Below are positions 16,857 to 24,469 of a DNA stretch of 44,902 nucleotides, in pieces. The stretch comes from Coprobacillus sp. CAG:826 (GTDB taxonomy: Bacteria; Bacillota_I; Bacilli_A; RFN20; CAG-826). The first letter of the stretch is position 1; each line of letters begins with the position of its first letter. The notes below the pieces were generated by a model that worked only from the letters and a program-made list of their open reading frames with translations, was not told where the DNA came from and searched no databases. The stretch spans positions 1 through 44,902 of the forward strand of contig FR897025.1 of assembly GCA_000437235.1 (NCBI GenBank). Reading direction: 5' to 3'. The position numbers and the translations under genes were made by a program.

Positions 16857-19316
16857 ATGGAGAGTAGAAAGAAGAAAAAATATTGAATATGGCTTCTTAT
16901 TTCTTTGATGAGTGGAAGCTGCGTTAAAGAGCCTTTAGTCTCCTCGAGTTTATCGAGTAGTTTTTCTTCCACTTCTATTTCTTCATCACCCTCTTCTACT
17001 AGTGCACTTTCCACTTCTTCAATTGATGCTTTATATCAAGAAAAAGAAAAAGCAAAACAAAAAATTGAAACGTATAAAAGTTTAGATGATTATTTATCTT
17101 CAGAGCAAAATCTTCTTTTAGAAGAAATAACAAAAGCAAAAGCAAAAATTGAACACGCTACTTCAGTAAGTGAAATTCAGCAAATTCTTAATGAATTTTA
17201 TCAGGCCTCTGATGCCTTAAAGACAAAAAAACAATATGAAAAGGAAGAATTAGAAAATTATATTGATGAAAAAATTCAAGCAGTTAAAAGTGCAGTAAAC
17301 TTGGATGATTATGAAAAAGAAGAGCAAGAATTCATTCAAAAACTGCAAGAACAAGTGATAGCAGAAATCCGCTTATCTAAAACAAAAGAAGAAGTAGAAC
17401 AAATCTTTTATCAATATAAAAAAGATCTTTCTAACTATCCAACTAAGTTAGAAAAAGAGCAGGAAAGAAAGCTTAAAATCTATCAAGATCAATGTGTAAA
17501 AGATTTAAAAAATGAATTTGAATTGATCTTTTATAAAAAAGAAGAGCGAGAAACGGTAAAGAACTTGTTATCTAATTGGGAAACAAAAATTTTACAAACG
17601 AAATCAATAGAGGAAACGAATAATTCTTATGATGAAGCTAAAAACGAATTAAATCATGTTGGAAAAGATGTGCGCTATGTTAATTCTTTGTTAAAAGGTG
17701 CTCAATTCTCTTTTTCTTCTTCAAGTGAAGAAACAGTTTCGGCCATTCGAGTGGAAGGAAAAACGCATGATTGGTCAGGAGAAGGTATTTATATTCGCTT
17801 AAAAAATATCGGTTCTGTAGGCTTTTATACAGGTTGTTATATCAATGAAGTCGATTCTGATCGCATGGCGTTAAATACAGATGCTCAATACGTTTTATAT
17901 CAAGAAAATGGTAAAAAAGAAGTAAAACAAAGTTTAAAAGGTTACGGACATTATTTATATATTCCTCTTCATTTTAATGGTTGGATTTATATTCCTTATA
18001 GTGAATTTAGTCTTTTAGAGGAGTATGGAAGTGGCAATCGCCAATTTGATTTTTCAAATATATTTGCTTTTTATTTAGATATAGCAACATCCAATCATAG
18101 TAGTGATTATCAAAGTCAATTTCTTCTAGGTGATATCTATGTTCTTCAAGATAACGCTTTAAAAGCGATTGTTGATACCGATGAAATTACCATAACTAAC
18201 TATGAAAACTACTATAAAAAAGATTATAACTTCGAACGAATTCATGAAAGTTTTTATGAAAATAAAAGAACATCTAAACTATTTTCCCATTTAGAAAATG
18301 AAACGGGTAGTGAGAAATACTACAACTATTGCCCGAGTATTTTTGAAGAAGATGGAGTTCGTCATATCTATTATTGTGCGAATCAAAAAAATGGAAATGT
18401 TACTGATTATGTTGCTTATCGTCATGGTGAAAAAAACGAATTAGGTATATGGGAATATTCTTCAATTTCTTATGTACTATCGCCTTCATCAAGTGGTTGG
18501 GATTCTCGACATGTATGTGACCCTAGCGTTATAAAAGGTGAGTTTACGTATCAAAACGAAAATTATTCGTATTTAATGGCCTACTTAGGTTGTTTAACGA
18601 GTGATAGTACCCAAAATGAAATTGGATTAGCGGTAAGTAAAAAACCCGAAGGACCATTTATGAAAATAGATAGTAATCCAATTTGTGATTATGAACTTAA
18701 TGGTTCATCGGGATTCCAATGGGGATATGGACAGCCGAGTTTAGTTTCTATTGATCAAAAAGGAAAAGTGATGCTTTTTTATACTGTTGGTGATGGAACG
18801 CAAACCTATCAAAGAATGGAACGCTATGACTTATCGAATTTGAATGATATTCAACCTTTAGATGAAAGAGCAATAACCGTATTAACAAAAGGTTTAGTAA
18901 ACCGAAATAATACCCAAGACTTTATTTCCAATGCCGATTTTGCCTATGATCCAATAACGAAACGTATCTATATGATACGAGATGATCATCCTACCTTAGA
19001 AAACGCAAACGTTAGTGTCAGTGTTTCCTTAAGCTACTTAGAAGATCGTTATAAAAATTATTCGTTACATACCCCAGGTTATATCCTCACGCATATTAAA
19101 TCACAAGACCAATGGACCAACGTTCAACGAATCGATGAAACTTATGCGCAACAAACCTTAAATCACAATAGTGCTTTAGTAACTAATCCTTATGGTTGGT
19201 TATTAACGGGTAATGAAATGGATGTGTTATTTACGGGCGCTATGCAAAATGACACGATTTGGAATACTTTAAAGACTTATCGAATTTATCAAACAACAAT
19301 CAAGAAACCGGAGTGA
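16857..19316 (+). pseudogene. three-part surface lipoprotein (helical stalk, beta-sandwich, propeller) with in-frame TGA in the signal peptide
   Basis: An ATG at 16857, behind a GGAAGGA ribosome site, starts MESRKKKKY, then TGA (16884-16886), then IWLLISLMSGSC in the same frame. Read through, this is a normal lipoprotein signal (basic start, hydrophobic core, Cys), so one codon (likely TGG Trp) has become a stop. Otherwise about 800 codons remain open. After a Ser-rich linker come helical repeats (about 55-285, DALKTKKQYEKEEL type), one beta-sandwich domain with NEVDSDR near 330, and a propeller (about 465-819) nearly matching the gene upstream (WDSRHVCDPSVIKGEF). Reinitiation at TTG 16905 or ATG 16908 would give a protein without an export signal. 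Readthrough, a recent mutation or a base-call error remain possible. Confidence 0.7.
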
Positions 19317-19321
19317 AAATA

Positions 19322-20002
19322 ATGCAAGATTATGAAGGAAAAATGAATGGAAAGGGATATCGCTTTTTAAAAGTCGCAGGCGATTTATTAGTGCTCAATT
19401 TAGAGTTCATTTTATGCACGGCTCTAAGTTTAACTATTCTCTTTTTTCCTTCTTTATTTGCTTTAGTTTCTTTATGTAAAAAAGAAAAAGAAAGTTATGT
19501 CAATCCATTTAAAGATTTCTTTATAGAGATGAAGAAGTTTATGAAAAGAGGGCTGATATATGAAGCTATCTTTTTACCGATATATGCTTTATGTGCATAT
19601 TTACTTTATTTAGATTATCAACTCATTCAACAAGGAGAAACAGCTTTTCTCGCATGGTTAGGTTTAGTGATTCTAATTGGCTTTCTTATCGCTATTACTT
19701 CTAGCCTTATTGAACTCCCTATCTTCTATGCTTATTTTAATGAAGAAAAAGCTTGGTTAGGTTATCAAAAAGCAGCGTTAATTACTAGAAAAAAAGTACT
19801 TCTTGTCATAACGAGTTGGATGATTGTACTTACGTTTTTATTTATATTCTATATGTTTTATCCCTTAGTTTTCTTTTTTGGAATCGCACTATGCTGCTAT
19901 ATACTCGTGAGCCTAAGTCGCTCAGTCTATGAACGATTAGTGATTGAAGAAGAAAAAAGAAAAAAAGAGGAACAAGAAGAGATGTCAAATTACGAATCGT
20001 AA
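19322..20002 (+). CDS. DUF624 (YesL-like) membrane protein
   Basis: 226 residues with about five membrane segments. The N-terminal pattern (a short soluble start with GYRFLKVAGDLLVLNLEF, then a segment, FPSLFALVSL, then a soluble loop with FKDFFIEMKKFMKRG) is that of DUF624/YesL proteins, which accompany LplABC-type sugar importers in Bacillota. The start at 19322 has GGAGTG 5 bases after the preceding stop; the longer in-frame start at 19259 lies inside the upstream gene. Its exact function is unknown, probably an accessory to the importer. The C-terminus is highly charged (EEEKRKKEEQEE). The coding end overlaps a 13-base palindrome TTACGAaTCGTAA. Confidence 0.8.
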   Translation: MQDYEGKMNGKGYRFLKVAGDLLVLNLEFILCTALSLTILFFPSLFALVSLCKKEKESYVNPFKDFFIEMKKFMKRGLIYEAIFLPIYALCAYLLYLDYQLIQQGETAFLAWLGLVILIGFLIAITSSLIELPIFYAYFNEEKAWLGYQKAALITRKKVLLVITSWMIVLTFLFIFYMFYPLVFFFGIALCCYILVSLSRSVYERLVIEEEKRKKEEQEEMSNYES

Positions 20003-20039
20003 TTTACATATAAAAAATACTAGGGAAGGAGGTAAAAAA

Positions 20040-20939
20040 ATGAAGATACTCGTGATTGGAAGCATCAATATGGATTTAGTGACTTATATGCCACATCTTC
20101 CAAAAGAAGGAGAAACCCTATTAGGAACATCATTTATGCAGAACCCCGGTGGAAAGGGTGCAAATCAAGCCTGTGCGGCTGGTTTATTAGGGGCAGATGT
20201 TACCTTTCTAGGAGCAGTAGGAAAAGATGAGCATGCGGATAGTTTACGAAAAATTCTTCTAGATTGTAAAGTAAAACCTGTTTTAAAAGTCGTGAATTAT
20301 GTGCGAACAGGAATTGCTAGTATTTTAATAGAAGAAGAAACTCATGATAACCGTATTATTGTCGTTCCTGGTGCAAATCACCAGTTATTAAAGGAAGATA
20401 TTGATCAAAATATTCAACTTCTAAAATCTTGCGATATTATTGTTACCCAGTTAGAAATTCCTATTTCAACGGTGGAGTATATTGCAAAAAAGGCGGAAGA
20501 ATTTCATAAAGTTTTGATCTTAAATCCCGCACCTGCTTATTCATTAAGTCCAGAAGTGTTCAAAAGTGTGACCTATTTCACACCGAATGAAACAGAATTA
20601 GGATTTTACGCAAACATGGAAATTCATGATGAAATTTCATTAGAAAAAGCAACCAAAATATTGCATAAAAAAGGCGTAAAAAACTTGTTAGTGACTTTAG
20701 GAAGCAAGGGTGTTTATTGGTCCAATGGAAATCATACAAAACTCATTCCTGCATTTAAAGTTCAAGCGGTTGACACTACCGCAGCGGGCGATTGCTTTAA
20801 TGGAGCATTTGCCACCTTCTTAGAAGAAGGGTATTCCGAAGAAGAAGCAATTTCTTTAGCAGAAAAAGCATCTTCTATTGCGGTGCAAAGAAAAGGCGCA
20901 ATACCTTCTTTGCCCACAAAAAGTGAAGTTTTCAATTAA
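20040..20939 (+). CDS. rbsK: ribokinase-family sugar kinase
   Basis: 299 residues. Typical PfkB/ribokinase order: GSINMDLVTYMPHLPKEGE at the start, NPGGKGANQACAA for sugar binding, LNPAPAYSL, TPNETEL, VTLGSKGVYW, and the C-terminal DTTAAGDCFNGAFA whose Asp is the catalytic base and whose Gly-rich part forms the anion hole. The start at 20040 follows AAGGAGG. It phosphorylates ribose at O5, or a related sugar. With the nucleoside hydrolase in the same operon it would complete a route from nucleoside to ribose-5-phosphate; a fructose or other ketose role cannot be excluded from sequence alone. Confidence 0.85.
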   Translation: MKILVIGSINMDLVTYMPHLPKEGETLLGTSFMQNPGGKGANQACAAGLLGADVTFLGAVGKDEHADSLRKILLDCKVKPVLKVVNYVRTGIASILIEEETHDNRIIVVPGANHQLLKEDIDQNIQLLKSCDIIVTQLEIPISTVEYIAKKAEEFHKVLILNPAPAYSLSPEVFKSVTYFTPNETELGFYANMEIHDEISLEKATKILHKKGVKNLLVTLGSKGVYWSNGNHTKLIPAFKVQAVDTTAAGDCFNGAFATFLEEGYSEEEAISLAEKASSIAVQRKGAIPSLPTKSEVFN

Positions 20940-20961
20940 TAAAAAGGAAAGGAACAAAAAA

Positions 20962-23202
20962 ATGAAAACAAAAAAGACTTGGCTTACGGGGCTTCTGTTA
21001 GGTATGTTATGTTTGACCGGTTGTAATAAAACGCAACCATCTACAACAGCGAATCCAACAACAGATACGCCAACGACTTCAATTACGACTCCTACAACAT
21101 CGGTTACACCAACAACTTCTGATAATTCTTTAGATTTGGCAAAAACCGCAGCTTTAGAAGAAGTTAACAATTACAAAAATGATGTTGATTATCGTGACGC
21201 AGAAAAGACACAACTTTCAACTTTAAAAGAAACGGCAAAAAGTGAAATTGAAAGTGCAACTTCTTTAGAAGAAGTGAATCAAGCAGTTACTAAATTTAAA
21301 GCCGCTGTTGATGCTTTAAAAACCAAAGCGGAGTATGAAAAAGAAGAATTAGATGCTTATAAAGCGAATGCAACTTTAGAAGTAGAAAGATATAAGTCTC
21401 TTGATTTATATCGTGAAGCAGAACAAACCTTATTACAAGGATATGTAGCGAGTGCAAAAGATGAAATTTCTAAGAGTACTACACAAGCACAAGTAGATAA
21501 AGCTGTCGAAGATTTTAAACAAAAAGTCGACGCATTAAAATTAAAATCAACTTATGAACAAGAAGAATTATTAGCGTACAAAGAAACAAAGAAAGCTGAA
21601 ATTCAAAATTATAAATCAGCCAATGACTATCGTGAAAAAGAACAAACTGAATTAGCTACCGCCATTCAAAATGCCTTAACGGCATTAGAAGGTGCTACTT
21701 CCATTAGTAATGTAGATGATATTGTTTCTAATTTTAAAAGCATTGCTGACGCTCTTAAAACAAAAGCAACCTATGAAGCCGAAGAAGCTGCCGCTTTAAA
21801 AGCACGTAAAGAAGATGCTTTAATTGAGATTGAAGACTATGTAGATCCCGTTAATCATCGTATTGCTGAAGAAAATCAAATTTATGATTATATTGAAAAA
21901 TATCAAGACAAAGTGAATCAAGCTACGACCATAGCGGCTATTGATACACTTGTGAAAGAATTCAAAGGATTAGTTGATGCACTACCGACTGACCCAGGAT
22001 TTACAGGAAATTTAGATAAAGGTGCCTCTGTATCCTTTACTCCTTCAGAAGGAGAACTAGATGGCGCAAACTTACTTTTATTGCCTGAAGTTCATAATTG
22101 GACAGGTGATGGCTTTGCTTTCAGAATGAAGAATACATGTGGAAGTAATATGTATATTAATGTCTATTTGAATGAAACGGATTCTGATCGTGTTGGTTTA
22201 GCAACCGGTGCTACCTACTATTTATATCATGCTGATGGAAGAAAAGAAATGACCAATAGTGGACGTGGTTGGGGATATTATGTCCTTATTCCATATGATT
22301 TTGATGGCTATGTTTATATTCCATTTACTAGTATGTCAAGCAAAGGTTTTGAAAGCTATGGCACCGGAGATAAAAATTTCGACTACAATAAAGTATATGG
22401 TGTATATTTAGAGACAGCTGTCTACAAAAACTATGATCATTATCAAAAATACCAAGTGGGAGAAATTCAATTATTGAATGGTAATACGGTCACTACAGTT
22501 TTATCAACTGATGGTCTAACATCTAAAACTTACACCACTAAATTTATCAAAGATTGGTGCGGTCAATATATTAATTTAGAATTTAATGGAACGGATCCTG
22601 TTGTCGATCCAAGTAAATTAATTTATAGTGGATCGTTAAATGGAGGCGCGACTGTAACATTTAATCATACAGAAAACACCACAGATGTCTGTGATTTATT
22701 AATTAAAGGACAAACTAATACCTGGGGTGGAGAGGGATTTGCATTACGTATTAAGAATAATGCCGCTTTATCTTATATTACAATTTATGTTAATGAGACG
22801 GATGCAGATCGTGCACAATTAGCAAAGGATGCACCTTATACATTCATTGATTTAGAAGGTAATGAAATTGCAGCCTCCAATAACCGTGGCTGGGGTAGTT
22901 ATATTATTCTTCCTGAAAACTTTGATGGTTATGTTTATTTCCCATATTCAAGTTTTGAATTAGGAACTAAAGGTGGAGATGGAAAACTTACTTTTGCCTC
23001 GGTTTGGGGAATTTATTTAGAAACCAATACTTATTATGATAATTATCAAAACTATGTTGTTGGTTCTATTGAAGTAAAAAATGGTGACACCGTTACGAAG
23101 GTCTTAGATTCGACCACTTTAACAGATGATAATTATTCTGCTAATTACGTCAAGGACTATAATGGTACCAACCTCAATATTGCTCGTTATAAAGAAGCTT
23201 AG
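20962..23202 (+). CDS. surface lipoprotein with four helical repeats and two NETDSDR beta-sandwich domains
   Basis: 746 residues. Signal peptide with lipobox LTGC (Cys21), then a Thr/Pro-rich linker (22-52). Residues about 55-350 hold four repeats of about 75 residues, each with a K-x-x-Y-R-x-x-E-x-x stretch, a helix, an A-T-S/T motif and DALKTKxxYExEE at the junction: a rod-like helical stalk. Two beta-sandwich domains follow (about 350-540 and 557-735) with NETDSDR at 404 and NETDADR at 611, each ending in a FDGYVYIP/FP edge and VYGVYLET or a variant. No catalytic motif is seen. The architecture (anchor, spacer, stalk, paired binding domains) suits glycan capture at the cell surface. It is the last gene of operon A, followed by a terminator. 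Confidence 0.75.
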   Translation: MKTKKTWLTGLLLGMLCLTGCNKTQPSTTANPTTDTPTTSITTPTTSVTPTTSDNSLDLAKTAALEEVNNYKNDVDYRDAEKTQLSTLKETAKSEIESATSLEEVNQAVTKFKAAVDALKTKAEYEKEELDAYKANATLEVERYKSLDLYREAEQTLLQGYVASAKDEISKSTTQAQVDKAVEDFKQKVDALKLKSTYEQEELLAYKETKKAEIQNYKSANDYREKEQTELATAIQNALTALEGATSISNVDDIVSNFKSIADALKTKATYEAEEAAALKARKEDALIEIEDYVDPVNHRIAEENQIYDYIEKYQDKVNQATTIAAIDTLVKEFKGLVDALPTDPGFTGNLDKGASVSFTPSEGELDGANLLLLPEVHNWTGDGFAFRMKNTCGSNMYINVYLNETDSDRVGLATGATYYLYHADGRKEMTNSGRGWGYYVLIPYDFDGYVYIPFTSMSSKGFESYGTGDKNFDYNKVYGVYLETAVYKNYDHYQKYQVGEIQLLNGNTVTTVLSTDGLTSKTYTTKFIKDWCGQYINLEFNGTDPVVDPSKLIYSGSLNGGATVTFNHTENTTDVCDLLIKGQTNTWGGEGFALRIKNNAALSYITIYVNETDADRAQLAKDAPYTFIDLEGNEIAASNNRGWGSYIILPENFDGYVYFPYSSFELGTKGGDGKLTFASVWGIYLETNTYYDNYQNYVVGSIEVKNGDTVTKVLDSTTLTDDNYSANYVKDYNGTNLNIARYKEA

Positions 23203-23224
23203 TTTGTAAGAAAAGAAAAAATAT

Positions 23225-23260
23225 AAAATGGTGTGAGCCTCGTGTTTACACCATTTTTTT
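23225..23260 (+). terminator. intrinsic terminator of operon A
   Basis: AAAATGGTGT (23225-23234) pairs with ACACCATTTT (from 23248), with a 13-base loop and a run of seven T. Confidence 0.85.
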
Positions 23261-23261
23261 A

Positions 23262-23275
23262 GTTAACAAGTTAAC
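23262..23275. promoter_or_regulatory. LacI-type operator in front of the operon B regulator
   Basis: GTTAAC-AA-GTTAAC, a perfectly symmetric half-site pair 36 bases before the regulator's start codon. The same half-sites, with a CG centre, occur at 24376-24389 before the next gene, so the regulator at 23312 probably controls both. The AA centre is unusual for the family. Confidence 0.55.
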
Positions 23276-23311
23276 CCAAATATGTTATCGTGAAATAAGA
23301 GGTGTAGAAGT

Positions 23312-24328
23312 ATGACAAAAAAAGTAAGTATTTATGATGTGGCGAAATACTGCCATGTTTCAGCAGCGTCTGTTTCTTACGTATTAAACGGAAAGAAAAA
23401 AGTATCGTTAGAAACAAAAAGAAAAATATTACGCGCTATTGATGAACTAGGTTTTGTTATGGATAGTTCCGCTCGTGCTTTATCGACGGGTCGTTCTCAC
23501 TTGATCGGTTTATTCTTACCTTTAGATGATGCTTCTGTCGCCTTTATGCAAAACCCATTTTACGCTGAACTTTTAGGCGGATTAGAAACGGGTATTGCTG
23601 ATTATGATTACGATATCGTTATTGGCTATCAAAAGAATCAGAATAACTTTAAAGACTGGGTACAAAGTCGAGGAATCGATGCGATTGTCATGCTAGGAAA
23701 ATACCCCAAGTCGGTCTATGAAGATATTAAAAAATTACATATTACGGCTGTTTTAATTGACGTATATGAAGAATACGGAAAAGAATTTTATAATATTCGC
23801 ATTCATGATGAATTAGGAATGTATAAAGCAACGCAGTATTTAATTGAAAATGGACATACTGCCATTGGCTTTGTTGGATCAAAAGAAAAATCTTTAATTG
23901 ATTTAATGCGCTATAAAGGCTATGAAAGAGCGATGAAAGAACATCATCTCTTAGTAGATGAAAATATGTATTTTGAATCTTTTGCTACTTTTGATGAAGG
24001 GGTACGCATAGCGGATGAAATTATGAAAAGAAATAATGTTACTGCGGTTGTATGTACGGGTGATATTACCGCTATTGGCATTATGCGTAAATATGGAGAA
24101 GAGAAAAAAAGCGTACCAGAAGATTTATCTATCGTTGGTTTTGATGATATTCAAGTCGCCCAATACGTATATCCAGGGATTACCACGGTACGTCAGGATA
24201 TTCGTTTAAAAGGTGAACTGGCCGCTAAAGCAATTATTGAAGATTTAAAGAAGAAAAAATCTATGAACACGACCATCACGTTAGAACCTTCATTAGTCAT
24301 TCGTGAATCAGTAAAAAAGGTTAACTAA
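23312..24328 (+). CDS. LacI-family transcriptional regulator of operon B
   Basis: 338 residues, usual length. Helix-turn-helix YDVAKYCHVSAASVSYVLNG, hinge IDELGFVMDSSARALSTGRS, then a sugar-sensing domain beginning LIGLFLPL and containing SIVGFDDIQVAQ near the C-terminus. It differs clearly from the first LacI gene (6966), so the two operons have separate regulators. It is preceded by the operon A terminator and an operator-like palindrome, indicating its own promoter and autoregulation. Its effector is unknown, likely an oligosaccharide taken up by the importer at 29770-32997. Confidence 0.88.
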   Translation: MTKKVSIYDVAKYCHVSAASVSYVLNGKKKVSLETKRKILRAIDELGFVMDSSARALSTGRSHLIGLFLPLDDASVAFMQNPFYAELLGGLETGIADYDYDIVIGYQKNQNNFKDWVQSRGIDAIVMLGKYPKSVYEDIKKLHITAVLIDVYEEYGKEFYNIRIHDELGMYKATQYLIENGHTAIGFVGSKEKSLIDLMRYKGYERAMKEHHLLVDENMYFESFATFDEGVRIADEIMKRNNVTAVVCTGDITAIGIMRKYGEEKKSVPEDLSIVGFDDIQVAQYVYPGITTVRQDIRLKGELAAKAIIEDLKKKKSMNTTITLEPSLVIRESVKKVN

Positions 24329-24345
24329 AAATATTTTTGAACCGA

Positions 24346-24370
24346 TAGTATTATACAAAGTATAATACTA
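24346..24370. promoter_or_regulatory. perfect 11-bp AT-rich inverted repeat between regulator and enzyme gene
   Basis: TAGTATTATAC, AAA, GTATAATACTA. As RNA it would be a weak hairpin without a T run, so a poor terminator. It may instead be a protein-binding site or contain an extended -10-like TATAAT on both strands. Confidence 0.5.
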
Positions 24371-24375
24371 TATTA

Positions 24376-24389
24376 GTTAACCGATTAAC
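24376..24389. promoter_or_regulatory. LacI-type operator in front of operon B structural genes
   Basis: GTTAA-CCGA-TTAAC: symmetric arms around a central CG, 94 bases before the ATG of the beta-helix gene. It matches the half-sites at 23262-23275. Confidence 0.65.
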
Positions 24390-24396
24390 AAAATTA

Positions 24397-24411
24397 ATGA
24401 AAACGCTTTCT
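24397..24411. promoter_or_regulatory. cre box in front of operon B structural genes
   Basis: ATGAAAACGCTTTCT is a perfect fit to WTGNAANCGNWNNCW. It lies about where the -35 of the promoter should be, with a TATAAT -10 at 24430-24435, so CcpA binding would block initiation. The -35 itself is poor, hinting at a weak or activated promoter. Confidence 0.75.
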
Positions 24412-24429
24412 TTTTTTAAAATTGGCACC

Positions 24430-24435
24430 TATAAT
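24430..24435 (+). promoter_or_regulatory. -10 hexamer of the operon B promoter
   Basis: Perfect TATAAT 35 bases before the start codon. No good -35 is found 16-18 bases upstream, where the cre box lies. Confidence 0.5.
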
Positions 24436-24469
24436 TAAGGTATGAAAGTGTGGAAAGCGGGGATTTGCT

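Noticed and set aside
16857..16910. UGA read as tryptophan (alternative genetic code)
   Set aside because: Genes at 9872, 12545, 31190 and 35274 end in TGA at tight ATGA or ATGAGTGA overlaps, and Trp is encoded by TGG throughout, so UGA is a normal stop here.
16930..17020. Ser/Thr-rich stretch as a simple sequence repeat of interest
   Set aside because: It is the usual linker after a lipoprotein anchor, as in several neighbouring proteins.
19991..20003. TTACGAaTCGTAA palindrome as an operator for the ribokinase gene
   Set aside because: It lies at the end of the DUF624 coding region, matches neither operator type in the window, and no promoter is seen next to it.
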